Source: Eudoraea chungangensis (GTDB lineage: Bacteria; Bacteroidota; Bacteroidia; Flavobacteriales; Flavobacteriaceae). From it: 64,000 bases of DNA. Each line of letters begins with the position of its first letter. The stretch's first letter is position 1. Shown here piece after piece: positions 35,395 through 44,085 of this stretch. The notes beneath the pieces were generated by a model that did no database searches, was not told the DNA's origin, and was given only the letters and a program-made list of their open reading frames with translations. A program made the translations under genes and the position numbers. The DNA is taken from the NCBI RefSeq assembly GCF_029360665.1, contig NZ_JARDUB010000004.1, positions 248,001 to 312,000 on the forward strand, given 5' to 3'.

Positions 35395-35955
35395 ATGAAA
35401 CAGATAAAATTACTCTTAGGAAGCCTACTAATTATTTTTATTTTCTCCTGTGAGGGACCAACCGGACCTCCTGGCCCTCCTGGTTTTGATGGAGTTGATG
35501 GCTTAGATGGCGTAAATATATTGGGCCAGGTATTAGAAATAGAAGGCACTTTTAGCCCCAGTAATAATTACAGTCTTTTTTATGAATTTCCTACCACTGT
35601 AGAAGTTTTTGAGTCCGATGTAGTACTGGTATATATCCTTTGGGATGAAACGGTAGATGGGAATGGAGAACCAGTAGACATTTGGAGATTACTACCTCAA
35701 ACTCGTATTCTAAATCAGGGTCTATTGCAGTATAATTACGATTTTACCTTTTTAGATGTAAGTGTATTTTTAGAGTCCGATTTTGATTTAGGTAGTTTAC
35801 AACCTGGGGATACAGACAATCAAATTTTTAGAATTGCCATAGTACCCGCTGAATTTGCACAAGCTTCTAAAATAGATACTTCTAATATCATTGAAGTAAT
35901 GAATAGTCTAAACATAAGCGAGGAAGAAGTAGGTCGGATTGTCCTAAATAATTAG
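35395..35955 (+). CDS. Lipoprotein with a short collagen-like segment
   Basis: 186 residues. Signal peptide with lipobox IFSC at about 16-19, then CEGPTGPPGPPGFDG followed by VDGLDG: three to five Gly-X-Y triplets directly after the lipid anchor. The remaining ~145 residues are unrecognised and probably beta-rich. Such lipoproteins are common in flavobacteria, and the collagen-like spacer likely holds the domain off the membrane. Some homologues have been labelled dihydrolipoamide dehydrogenase, which the sequence does not support. Function unknown. Confidence 0.8.
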   Translation: MKQIKLLLGSLLIIFIFSCEGPTGPPGPPGFDGVDGLDGVNILGQVLEIEGTFSPSNNYSLFYEFPTTVEVFESDVVLVYILWDETVDGNGEPVDIWRLLPQTRILNQGLLQYNYDFTFLDVSVFLESDFDLGSLQPGDTDNQIFRIAIVPAEFAQASKIDTSNIIEVMNSLNISEEEVGRIVLNN

Positions 35956-35963
35956 CAGTAAGC

Positions 35964-35997
35964 TTGTTATTTTGAATAAAATATTATAGTAAATTTG
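35964..35997 (+). promoter_or_regulatory. msrB promoter (-33 TTG, -7 TAAATTTG)
   Basis: TTG at 35964-35966, 23-nt spacer, TAAATTTG at 35990-35997. Predicted start at about 36003 lies inside the adjoining hairpin. Confidence 0.6.
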
Positions 35998-36028
35998 TAA
36001 GCGTCAAGCTCTTAACACTTGGCGCTTA
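35998..36028 (+). other. Hairpin in the msrB leader
   Basis: An 11-bp inverted repeat (35998-36008 with 36018-36028, one G-T) with a 9-nt loop, followed by eight A and the msrB ATG at 36040. No T run follows on the plus strand, and the T tract on the minus strand precedes the stem, so it is not a normal terminator on either strand. It could be a leader structure affecting translation or a decayed terminator. Confidence 0.5.
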
Positions 36029-36039
36029 AAAAAAAGAAA

Positions 36040-36552
36040 ATGAAAAGAAAATTTAAATTGTTAACGCCTTTCCTCTTTTTGATGATAATTAGTTGTAAAG
36101 GGGTTTCACAAGAAAAGGAAGTCGCTAATACTTCTGAAAAGGAAATAAAACCAGTATATAAAGTACAAAAATCTGAAGCGCAATGGCGAGAGGACCTTAC
36201 AGATCTTCAATTCTATATTCTTAGAAAAGCGGGTACTGAAACTGCTGGCACCAGTGAATTATTATCTAACAAAGAAGAAGGCATTTATGTTTGTGCAGGA
36301 TGTGCTACCCCTGTTTTTGAAAGTCAGTACAAGTATAATTCCGGTACTGGTTGGCCAAGTTTCGACAGAGAGGTAGAAGGTAATGTTGCCTATGATGTAG
36401 ATTACAAAATTGGGGTTAAGCGTATAGAAGAACACTGTGCTACTTGCGGCGGACATTTGGGACATGTTTTTGAAGATGGCCCTAGGGAAACAACAGGATT
36501 GCGACACTGTATTAATGGTGCCGCCCTGAAATTTATTCCAAGCTCCCCTTAA
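36040..36552 (+). CDS. msrB: Peptide-methionine (R)-S-oxide reductase, exported lipoprotein form
   Basis: 170 residues from ATG 36040; an in-frame TTG 21 nt upstream lies in a hairpin and would precede the signal peptide with a Lys stretch, so it was not used. Lipobox MIISC near 15-19. Two CxxC zinc motifs (CAGC about 87-90 and CATC about 133-136), the GWPSF motif and the catalytic Cys in RHCINGAALKF mark MsrB. Repairs oxidised methionine in envelope proteins. Confidence 0.93.
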   Translation: MKRKFKLLTPFLFLMIISCKGVSQEKEVANTSEKEIKPVYKVQKSEAQWREDLTDLQFYILRKAGTETAGTSELLSNKEEGIYVCAGCATPVFESQYKYNSGTGWPSFDREVEGNVAYDVDYKIGVKRIEEHCATCGGHLGHVFEDGPRETTGLRHCINGAALKFIPSSP

Positions 36553-36702
36553 AAGAGATTAATATCTTTATATGTACTTCAGCATAATCCGTACAAGAAC
36601 ATTAAACTGTTCTACCTCGGAGCATTAGAATCTTTATGTCTAAAATTTAGAAAAAGAATTGTATTCTTATGTCCTAATAAATTTTTAAGATTTTACTATT
36701 AG

Positions 36703-36735
36703 TTGAAACGCATTCAATTTGGTTTTGTAACTTTG
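36703..36735 (+). promoter_or_regulatory. lpdA promoter (-33 TTG, -7 TAACTTTG)
   Basis: TTG at 36703-36705, 22-nt spacer, TAACTTTG at 36728-36735: a textbook flavobacterial promoter with an inferred leader of about 28 nt before the ATG at 36769. The rest of the 216-nt gap after msrB shows no gene. Confidence 0.75.
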
Positions 36736-36768
36736 CATCCTTAGAATTTTGAAATTAAAAACAAAGGA

Positions 36769-38160
36769 ATGGCCAAATTCGATATTATTGTTTTAGGGAG
36801 CGGTCCCGGTGGATATGTAACAGCAATCCGAGCTTCACAATTAGGATTTAAAACTGCTATTGTTGAAAAAGAAAGTCTTGGGGGCGTATGCCTAAATTGG
36901 GGCTGTATTCCAACGAAAGCCCTGATTAAATCTGCACAGGTATTCGAATATTTACAACATGCGGAAGACTATGGTCTAAAAGCACAGGGAGTTGACAAAG
37001 ACTTCGATGCAGTTGTAAAAAGAAGCAGGACTGTGGCAGATGGCATGAGCAAAGGGGTTCAGTTTTTAATGAAAAAGAACAAAATAGAGGTCATAAATGG
37101 TTTTGGAAAACTTGCTTCCGGAAAGAAAATAATAGTTACTAATGATGCGGGAGAGACTGCAGAATATAGTGCAGATCATATTATAGTAGCAACGGGCGCA
37201 AGAAGCAGAGAACTACCTTCCCTACCACAGGATGGTAAAAAAATAATTGGTTATAGAGAGGCAATGACTTTGGCGAAACAACCAAAAAAACTTATCGTAG
37301 TTGGTAGTGGTGCTATAGGAATGGAATTTGCTTATTTCTACAATGCAATGGGAACCGAAGTCACCGTAGTAGAATATCTACCCAACGTCGTTCCTGTAGA
37401 GGATGAAGAGATTTCTAAACAATTAGAACGCAGTTTTAAAAAGGCGGGTATTAAAATAAAAACCTCTTCAGAAGTAACTAAAGTAGATACATCGGGCGAA
37501 GGAGTAAAGGCAAGTGTTAAAACCTCCAAGGGAGAAGAAGTTTTGGAAGCCGACATTGTATTATCTGCAGTTGGAATAAAAACAAATATTGAAAATATTG
37601 GATTGGAGGACGTAGGAATAGCAACTGACCGGGATAAAATCATGGTGAATGATTTTTATGCTACCAATATTCCCGGGTATTATGCCATAGGTGATGTAAC
37701 CGCAGGACCTGCTTTGGCTCATGTAGCATCTGCGGAAGGAATTATTTGTGTAGAAAAAATTGCAGGAATGCATGTAGAAGCGTTAGACTACGGAAATATC
37801 CCAGGCTGCACGTATTGTTTGCCTGAAATCGCCTCTGTTGGTCTTACGGAAAAACAAGCAAAAGAAAATGGATATGATATCAAAGTAGGTAAGTTTCCTT
37901 TTTCTGCTAGTGGAAAGGCAAAAGCCTCGGGACATTCGGACGGCTTTGTAAAGGTTATTTTTGATGCCAAATATGGGGAATGGTTAGGTTGTCATATGAT
38001 TGGTGCCGGAGTAACCGACATGATTGCAGAAGCCGTAGTTGGAAGAAAATTAGAAACTACCGGCCATGAAATTCTTAAAGCAGTACATCCGCATCCAACG
38101 ATGAGTGAAGCAGTAATGGAAGCAGTGGCAGCAGCATATGGAGAAGTAATTCACCTTTAG
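36769..38160 (+). CDS. lpdA: Dihydrolipoyl dehydrogenase (E3)
   Basis: 463 residues. FAD-binding GSGPGGYVTAIRA (9-21), redox-active disulfide in GGVCLNWGCIP (about 37-47, CxxxxC), NAD-binding VGSGAIGMEFA near 178-188, IGDVTAGPALAH near 307, and catalytic HPHPTMSE (about 442-449). Reoxidises lipoamide in 2-oxoacid dehydrogenase or glycine cleavage complexes. No E1/E2 genes adjoin it. Confidence 0.97.
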   Translation: MAKFDIIVLGSGPGGYVTAIRASQLGFKTAIVEKESLGGVCLNWGCIPTKALIKSAQVFEYLQHAEDYGLKAQGVDKDFDAVVKRSRTVADGMSKGVQFLMKKNKIEVINGFGKLASGKKIIVTNDAGETAEYSADHIIVATGARSRELPSLPQDGKKIIGYREAMTLAKQPKKLIVVGSGAIGMEFAYFYNAMGTEVTVVEYLPNVVPVEDEEISKQLERSFKKAGIKIKTSSEVTKVDTSGEGVKASVKTSKGEEVLEADIVLSAVGIKTNIENIGLEDVGIATDRDKIMVNDFYATNIPGYYAIGDVTAGPALAHVASAEGIICVEKIAGMHVEALDYGNIPGCTYCLPEIASVGLTEKQAKENGYDIKVGKFPFSASGKAKASGHSDGFVKVIFDAKYGEWLGCHMIGAGVTDMIAEAVVGRKLETTGHEILKAVHPHPTMSEAVMEAVAAAYGEVIHL

Positions 38161-38171
38161 AATACTGGAGT

Positions 38172-38477
38172 GTGCTAAAAGTTTTTAGAATTACAGCTTT
38201 ATTAGAAGGTATTAGCTATCTTTTATTATTTAGTATAAGTATGCCTCTAAAATATTGGGGGAAGATTCCAGAACCAAATAAGTTTATTGGTTACGCTCAC
38301 GGACTATTATTTATTCTTTTTGTGGTTTTGGCCATTGTCTTTATCCTGGAAAGAAAACTATCCTTTAAAAAGGCATTTCTAATTTTACTTTCTTCCCTGC
38401 TCCCCTTTGGAACTTTTTATTTGGATAAACACTATCTAAAAAAATTGTCTGAGCTAGAGAAAACTAGCAATAGCTAG
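38172..38477 (+). CDS. DUF3817 domain membrane protein
   Basis: 101 residues beginning at GTG. Two to three membrane helices (about 8-24, 42-61 and 67-85). The MLKVFRITALLEGISYLLL start and GYAHGLLFILF motif are typical of DUF3817, an uncharacterised small membrane family. Its last 24 nt overlap the convergent aroQ 3' end. Confidence 0.82.
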   Translation: MLKVFRITALLEGISYLLLFSISMPLKYWGKIPEPNKFIGYAHGLLFILFVVLAIVFILERKLSFKKAFLILLSSLLPFGTFYLDKHYLKKLSELEKTSNS

Positions 38478-38867
38478 GTCGTAACTCTTTAAGCCGAATC
38501 CAAGAACAACTCCTTTTGCTCCACTTGCGATGTAAGAGGTATGTCTAAAACTTTCTCTATTATGGGTGTTAGATATATGAACTTCTACCACTGGAGTACT
38601 AACTGCCTTTACGGCATCGCCTATTCCAACAGAAGTATGGGTGTAAGCAGCGGCATTTAGAACAATGCCATCATAACTGAACCCAACTTCCTGAATTTTA
38701 TTTATAAGTTCTCCTTCCACATTAGATTGATAGGACTCTAATTCTAAGGATGAATATTTAGTTTTTAATTCTTCAAAATAGGAATCAAAAGTCTTCCCAC
38801 CGTAAATGGCAGGTTCCCTTTTTCCTAGAAGATTTAAATTCGGACCATTAATAATGATAATTTTCAT
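38454..38867 (-). CDS. aroQ: 3-dehydroquinate dehydratase, type II
   Basis: 137 residues, typical dodecameric type II enzyme. IINGPNLNLLGKREPAIYG (about 5-23) includes the flexible loop with catalytic Arg and Tyr; NAAAYTHTS near 75-83 and VEVHISNTHNREFRH-type residues (about 97-108) provide the His and substrate contacts. Dehydrates 3-dehydroquinate in the shikimate pathway. Confidence 0.96.
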   Translation of the reverse strand: MKIIIINGPNLNLLGKREPAIYGGKTFDSYFEELKTKYSSLELESYQSNVEGELINKIQEVGFSYDGIVLNAAAYTHTSVGIGDAVKAVSTPVVEVHISNTHNRESFRHTSYIASGAKGVVLGFGLKSYDLAIASFL

Positions 38868-38920
38868 TTGGTAAAAGTAGGAAAATGTTGGGCATATAAA
38901 AAAGCTTCTCTAACTAGAAG

Positions 38921-39424
38921 TTAATCAAAGCTAAAGGTGTGTATAACGCCTAAAGTAACCGTATTCCAGGTCACAATATCCATATTAATGGCGGTAAAGG
39001 ATAAATTAATTTCTGTTTGAGGGCCCATTAAATAACCCAGCATTGGTCTGTAATAAAACCCTCCGTCGTTTCCTTCGTTAAGTCCAATTGCCTGTCCTAC
39101 TTCCCCACCAAAGGAGAAGGAATTAGAAGGCCAGATACGCACAGAAGCGGCTAAGGGTAAAAATTGCATTGTCGGATACTCTAATTGGATTGGTCCGGAC
39201 TGAAAAGTCTCTGGAATACCAATTAAATAGCCGGCGGAAACACCCAAGTCTAGAAATTCGTTTATTCCAAACATATAACCTGTCTCAATTCCTACAACTA
39301 CACTAACCGCATCGTTAAAATCATTAAAAGGCAAACCTGCTTGCAATCCAAGCTTGAGACCCTCCTGACTAAAAGAATTAGAAGTTAAGAATACCGCTAA
39401 TACTACTAAAAGACACCTTTTCAT
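38921..39424 (-). CDS. Small outer membrane beta-barrel protein
   Basis: 167 residues with a signal peptide (1-19, ending SFSQ). Alternating polar/hydrophobic strands with Gly and aromatic residues, ending TLGVIHTFSFD, fit an eight-stranded barrel of the PorT/OmpA-like superfamily. No specific family recognised. Confidence 0.7.
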   Translation of the reverse strand: MKRCLLVVLAVFLTSNSFSQEGLKLGLQAGLPFNDFNDAVSVVVGIETGYMFGINEFLDLGVSAGYLIGIPETFQSGPIQLEYPTMQFLPLAASVRIWPSNSFSFGGEVGQAIGLNEGNDGGFYYRPMLGYLMGPQTEINLSFTAINMDIVTWNTVTLGVIHTFSFD

Positions 39425-39536
39425 AAATCTGGATTATTTAGATTGAAACTTAAAACTAAGCAGTTGCTACTATCTTTACACATTTTTGTTGTAAAAGCAC
39501 TATATACAATGGTAAAAGCCTAGTCTTCTGATAAAT

Positions 39537-39564
39537 AAGAGGTTAAACCTCTTCCTTTTTATCT
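39537..39564 (+). terminator. Orphan terminator-like hairpin between divergent genes
   Basis: AAGAGGT/ACCTCTT stem (39537-39543 with 39547-39553), 3-nt loop, then CCTTTTTAT. It faces the plus strand although the nearest plus-strand gene upstream ends at 38477, beyond two minus-strand genes. It might end an unannotated short RNA starting between 39425 and 39520, or be chance. Confidence 0.4.
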
Positions 39565-39636
39565 TAGACATGATAAATCACATTAATTTAATGGTGGGTT
39601 TTACCATATATAACGGCTATATAATATCTTTATCTT

Positions 39637-40539
39637 ATGACATGGAAGAACGCCATCTTGGATTTTCAACATTATCTTAAAATTGAGAGAGGACTTTCAG
39701 CGAATACTTTAGAAAATTATTCTAGGGATATATTAAAACTAGAAAGTCATTTAAATCAAGAGAAAGAGGCAAGGTCACCGATAAACATTACCAAAGAAGA
39801 AATTCAGGCGGCTATATATGAAGTAGCCAAGACCGTAAATCCAAGATCTCAGGCCAGAATTATTTCTGGCTTAAAAAGTTTTTTTGGCTATCTCGTATTC
39901 GAGGGCTTAAGGTCAGATAATCCATTAGACCTAATTGAAACTCCAAAAATTGGCAGAAAACTTCCCGAAACATTATCAATTACAGAAATTGATACTCTTG
40001 TTAAAGCAATAGATCTTTCCAAGCCTGAAGGAGAGAGAAATAGAGCCATTTTAGAAACTCTTTACGGCTGCGGACTAAGGGTATCTGAACTTATAAATCT
40101 CCGAATTTCCGATCTTTTCTTTGAGGAAGACTTTATTCGGGTTACAGGGAAAGGAAACAAACAACGTTTAGTCCCAATCAGTGAAGTAAACAAAAAGTAT
40201 ATTACCTTATACCGAACCCAAATTCGTATTCATTTAAGTATCGAAAAGGGGCACGAGGACTTTGTGTTTCTCAACAGACGAGGCAAGCAACTCACCAGGG
40301 CAATGATTTTTACCATTATCAAAGACCTGGCCAAATCTATAGGTCTAAAAAAAGCAATTAGTCCACATACTTTTAGACATTCTTTTGCTACTCATTTACT
40401 CCAGGGAGGTGCAGATCTTAGAGCAATACAGCAAATGCTAGGACATGAAAGCATAACTACTACGGAAGTATATATGCATCTAGACAGATCGGATTTAACC
40501 AAAGTAATCTCTCAATTCCATCCCAGAAATACCACCTAA
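39637..40539 (+). CDS. xerD: Site-specific tyrosine recombinase XerD
   Basis: 300 residues. N-terminal SAM-like core-binding domain (about 1-90, FQHYLKIERGLSANTLENYSRD) and catalytic domain with the Arg in GCGLRVSELINLR (near 148), Lys in TGKGNKQRLVPI (near 172), HTFRHSFATHLLQGG (His and Arg near 245-248), LGHES (near 270) and nucleophile Tyr in TTEVYMH (near 280). Resolves chromosome dimers with XerC. No mobile element borders it, so it is the housekeeping recombinase. Confidence 0.93.
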   Translation: MTWKNAILDFQHYLKIERGLSANTLENYSRDILKLESHLNQEKEARSPINITKEEIQAAIYEVAKTVNPRSQARIISGLKSFFGYLVFEGLRSDNPLDLIETPKIGRKLPETLSITEIDTLVKAIDLSKPEGERNRAILETLYGCGLRVSELINLRISDLFFEEDFIRVTGKGNKQRLVPISEVNKKYITLYRTQIRIHLSIEKGHEDFVFLNRRGKQLTRAMIFTIIKDLAKSIGLKKAISPHTFRHSFATHLLQGGADLRAIQQMLGHESITTTEVYMHLDRSDLTKVISQFHPRNTT

Positions 40540-40577
40540 TTTTGTTTAGCTATATTTAACCAAAATATTTAATAAAA

Positions 40578-42005
40578 ATGAAAAGACTCCTCCCTACCCT
40601 ATTCCTAATGCTAATTGGTTTATCCCTTTTAACCGCACAGAAAAAGACTGATCAAATTATTAATGACCTAGAACAGAAGTCTGGCATGTATAGTGAAATA
40701 GCTATGGAAATATGGGAGCTTGCTGAAATGGGTTTTTTAGAAGAAAAAAGTAGTTTACTGCTTCAGAAAACCCTCAGTGATGAAGGTTTTACCATTCAAA
40801 GCGGAGTTGCCGGAATACCAACGGCATTTATCGCTGAATATGGCAGTGGTTCTCCCGTAATTGCAGTTTTAGGGGAATATGATGCGCTTCCGGGCCTATC
40901 GCAGAAGGCCGTTTCGGAACAAGTTACAGCAGGGGGACAAGCCGGGCATGCATGCGGGCATCATCTTTTTGGTACCGCCTCGGCAGCAGCTGCAATAGCT
41001 ACAAAAGATTATATGGAAGCGCATAAGATAGAAGGCACTATTAGGTTTTATGGTTGCCCAGCGGAAGAAGGTGGCTCCGGGAAGGTATATATGGTGAGAG
41101 AGGGACTTTTTAAAGATGTAGACGTTGCCTTACATTGGCATCCGGGAGCATCAAACGCTGCAAATATTGCTGCCTCCCTGGCTAACAAATCAGCTAAATT
41201 TAGATTTTATGGAGTCTCTTCCCATGCCGCCGCTGCTCCAGATAAAGGAAGGTCTGCCCTAGACGGGGTAGAGGCAATGAACCTTATGGTAAATATGATG
41301 CGTGAGCATATCCCTGAAAAAGCCAGGATTCATTATGTCATCACTGAAGGAGGCAAGGCGCCGAATGTAGTTCCGAATTTTGCAGAAGTGTACTATTATG
41401 CACGTCATAATCGCCGGGATGTAGTTATGAGTATTTTTGATCGAATTGTAGACGCCGCCGAAGGCGCTGCCCAAGGAACAGGAACTACCATGGACTATGA
41501 AGTACTTGGAGGAGTACACGAATTATTACCAAATCTTGTTTTACAAGAAATAATGTATGCTAATTTAAACAAAGTAGGTGGATATGGTTATACCGAGGAG
41601 GAGAACCTTTTTGCGGATAAAATTGCAGTGACCTTAGGTTCGGACAAAGCAGATCTCCAAACAATTGCCTCGGTGATGCCCTTTAAATCGGAAGGTAAGG
41701 CATTTGGATCGACCGATGTTGGAGATGTCAGTTTTGCAGTTCCAACCGTGGGAATGAATGCAGCCACCTGGGTTCCTGGAACTCCGGCGCATAGCTGGCA
41801 GGCTGTAGCTGCGGGTGGAACTTCCATAGGAGCAAAGGGGATGATGGTAGCCGCCAAGACCTTGGCATTAACAGCAGTTGACCTACTATCTAGCAAGGAG
41901 TTAATTAGAAAGGCCAAAGACGAATTTATTCAAAGAAGAGGTGAAGATTTTGAATACATTCCTTTACTTGGTGACAGACCCCCTGCCCTAGATTACCGGA
42001 AGTAA
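40578..42005 (+). CDS. Exported M20 family amidohydrolase, AbgB-like
   Basis: 475 residues with a signal peptide (1-20, ending LLTAQ). Metal-site motifs: GEYDALPGL (about 93-101), GHACGHHLFGTA (about 123-134), CPAEEGGSGK (near 162) and ALHWHPGAS (near 185); the C-terminal GSTDVGDVS and TPAHSWQAVAAG segments match the p-aminobenzoyl-glutamate hydrolase subunit B branch. Predicted dipeptidase/amidase in the periplasm; substrate not determined by sequence. Confidence 0.9.
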   Translation: MKRLLPTLFLMLIGLSLLTAQKKTDQIINDLEQKSGMYSEIAMEIWELAEMGFLEEKSSLLLQKTLSDEGFTIQSGVAGIPTAFIAEYGSGSPVIAVLGEYDALPGLSQKAVSEQVTAGGQAGHACGHHLFGTASAAAAIATKDYMEAHKIEGTIRFYGCPAEEGGSGKVYMVREGLFKDVDVALHWHPGASNAANIAASLANKSAKFRFYGVSSHAAAAPDKGRSALDGVEAMNLMVNMMREHIPEKARIHYVITEGGKAPNVVPNFAEVYYYARHNRRDVVMSIFDRIVDAAEGAAQGTGTTMDYEVLGGVHELLPNLVLQEIMYANLNKVGGYGYTEEENLFADKIAVTLGSDKADLQTIASVMPFKSEGKAFGSTDVGDVSFAVPTVGMNAATWVPGTPAHSWQAVAAGGTSIGAKGMMVAAKTLALTAVDLLSSKELIRKAKDEFIQRRGEDFEYIPLLGDRPPALDYRK

Positions 42006-42116
42006 ATCGCAAAACAAAACTGCATTCGTTGGGACATTTATACCAGAAATCGTTTTTTATAATGTAACAAAACCATCTTGTAAGCTACTTATCTATAAAT
42101 AAGCACTAACCAAAGC

Positions 42117-42611
42117 GTGAATAAAGAACTGGAGCACAAATTTGTTACCGAACTAGAGGACAATCAGAACATTGTTCATAAAGTCTGTAGTCTATACACT
42201 TCAAATCGCGACGCGCATAATGATCTATTTCAGGAGATTACCATACAATTATGGCGTGCATATCCCAAATTTAGAGGAGAATCTAAATTTAGCACTTGGA
42301 TGTATAGGGTTGCATTAAATACTGCTATAACTCTTTATAGAAAGTCGAAAAGAAGAATTAAGACCCAAGATTATGACAGTGTAATCTTTAAAATTAAAAG
42401 CGATGATTACGACCCCACCCAAGAACAACAATTACAGTTAATGTACAAAGCCGTAAGGCAACTGGGAGACATAGATAAGGCCCTAGTATTTCTCTATCTG
42501 GAAGACAAAGACTATAAAGAAATATCGGAAACTTTAGGAATAAGCGAAGTAAATGCCCGGGTGAAGATGAATCGTATCAAGACTAAATTGAGAACCATAC
42601 TAAATCCCTAA
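42117..42611 (+). CDS. RNA polymerase sigma factor, ECF type
   Basis: 164 residues beginning at GTG. Region 2 (VCSLYTSNRDAHNDLFQEITIQLW, about 22-45; FSTWMYRVALNTAITLYRK) and region 4 (LEDKDYKEISETLGISEVNARVKMNRIKTKLR) are clear. Followed after 4 nt by a membrane protein gene that is a likely partner. Confidence 0.92.
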   Translation: MNKELEHKFVTELEDNQNIVHKVCSLYTSNRDAHNDLFQEITIQLWRAYPKFRGESKFSTWMYRVALNTAITLYRKSKRRIKTQDYDSVIFKIKSDDYDPTQEQQLQLMYKAVRQLGDIDKALVFLYLEDKDYKEISETLGISEVNARVKMNRIKTKLRTILNP

Positions 42612-42615
42612 GGAT

Positions 42616-43260
42616 ATGATGGATGAACTAGAATTATTAAAACAGGATTGGCAAAAGAAAGACGGGGCGCACCCTAAGCTAACTTATGACGAGATCTACA
42701 AAATGATAAAAAAGAAATCTTCCTCAATTGTCAAGTGGATTTTTTATATCAGTATTATGGAATTTGTCTTTTGGGCGGTCTTAAATCTACTTTCCTATAG
42801 CAAAGAATCTTTAGAATTAGAGAAAACATGGCATATTTATGAAATAACTACTTTTCTCACCATAATTAATTATTTAGTATTAATTTATTTTATCTACAAA
42901 TTCTACAACAACTACAAGCGTATATCCTATACCGAATCTTCCAGGAATTTGATGAAAACAATTCTCAAAGTGAAACGAACCGTCACACAATATGTTTGGT
43001 TTAACATAGCGATTTTTGTAGCATATCTTATGGTAAGTCTCTATGGAAATTTAAATTATGGAATAAATAGTGAGAAGATAATGGAGGCAGCTTCAAGGGC
43101 CGGTAATGAAACACTTTTTTGGATTATGCTGCTTGGAATGATTGTACTCTGTATTGGAATAGTCCTAGCCCTAATATGGCTTTTTTATAAGCTCTTATAC
43201 GGAATATTATTAAATAGATTAAGAAAGAACTACAGCGAATTAAGAAGGTTGGAGGTTTAA
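42616..43260 (+). CDS. Multi-pass membrane protein, possible anti-sigma partner
   Basis: 214 residues. N-terminal ~36 residues are polar (ELELLKQDWQKKDGAHPKLT), followed by about four membrane helices (roughly 37-58, 75-95, 118-140 and 165-195). No zinc motif. Immediately downstream of the ECF sigma gene, so a role in holding or regulating it is plausible, not shown. The stop overlaps the convergent acyltransferase gene by 4 nt. Confidence 0.75.
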   Translation: MMDELELLKQDWQKKDGAHPKLTYDEIYKMIKKKSSSIVKWIFYISIMEFVFWAVLNLLSYSKESLELEKTWHIYEITTFLTIINYLVLIYFIYKFYNNYKRISYTESSRNLMKTILKVKRTVTQYVWFNIAIFVAYLMVSLYGNLNYGINSEKIMEAASRAGNETLFWIMLLGMIVLCIGIVLALIWLFYKLLYGILLNRLRKNYSELRRLEV

Positions 43261-44060
43261 GTTTTCCATTTGCGTTTCTTGTTTTCTTCTTCATATGCCA
43301 ATAACTCTTTTTCTGGAATCACCTTCAAAAAAGAGGGATGTTGCTCAATAGCATATTCTAGTTTTTCAATTATAGAATCTATAGATTCATTTTCATAATC
43401 TATTTCCAGAGGATCTTTTACAACGAGAGACTGAAGTATTCCTTTTTTCTTAATTAAAAGGCCTTTTTTATCAAACGATCGTCTAAAGCCATCAATAACC
43501 ACGGGTACCACCACTGGTTTATATCTTTTTATTATATGTGCAGTTCCTTTTCTTAGGGGTTTCCAGGGGGTTGTTGTTCCTTGAGGGAAGGTAATGACCC
43601 AACCATCCATCAGGGCCGTACCAATATTTGATATATCGCTCATTTTAACCTGTCGGTTAACTTCTTTACCTTCAGACCGCCAAGTTCTTTCAATACTAAC
43701 AGAACCAACATAGGCAAAAATTTTAGTCATAAGGCTTTTACGCATGGTCTCAGCAGCAGCGACGTAGTATATATTTAGTTTAGGGTTCCATAGGTAGCCT
43801 ACATTTTTAATACTATCCTCCCGCCCATGTAAACTAGCGTTAAACATATGAAACATGGCTACAACATCTGCGAAATAAGTCTGATGATTACTTACGAACA
43901 GAACATTCTTATCCGGTAATTCTCTAATAATATCGGATCCTTCAATTTCTAAGGTATTAAAGCCTTTATAACGCTGATGTGTTAACAGGCCGAGGGAACG
44001 AATAATCCACTTTTTTACAAAAAGTATATGCCCAAATGGATTTTTTTTAAATAATGCCAT
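43257..44060 (-). CDS. 1-acyl-sn-glycerol-3-phosphate acyltransferase-like protein
   Basis: 267 residues from ATG at 44060 (MALFKKNPFGHILFVKKW); a longer reading would start inside the upstream Nudix gene. PlsC-type domain: FVSNHQTYFADV near 60, with five rather than four residues between His and Asp; the later FPQGTTTPW and VVPVVIDGF match acyltransferase blocks III and IV. Probably acylates a lysophospholipid or lyso-aminolipid at the inner membrane. Confidence 0.85.
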   Translation of the reverse strand: MALFKKNPFGHILFVKKWIIRSLGLLTHQRYKGFNTLEIEGSDIIRELPDKNVLFVSNHQTYFADVVAMFHMFNASLHGREDSIKNVGYLWNPKLNIYYVAAAETMRKSLMTKIFAYVGSVSIERTWRSEGKEVNRQVKMSDISNIGTALMDGWVITFPQGTTTPWKPLRKGTAHIIKRYKPVVVPVVIDGFRRSFDKKGLLIKKKGILQSLVVKDPLEIDYENESIDSIIEKLEYAIEQHPSFLKVIPEKELLAYEEENKKRKWKT

Positions 44061-44085
44061 AGTCTGCAAAACTACAAAATAAGAG

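Noticed and set aside
35250-35549. 99-residue minus-strand frame rich in Pro, Ser and Gly
   Set aside because: It is the antisense image of the collagen-like repeat of the lipoprotein at 35395, which has a signal peptide and lipobox.
39637-40539. xerD as a mobile element integrase
   Set aside because: Length, motifs and housekeeping neighbours fit chromosomal XerD; no att-like repeats, tRNA or phage genes nearby.
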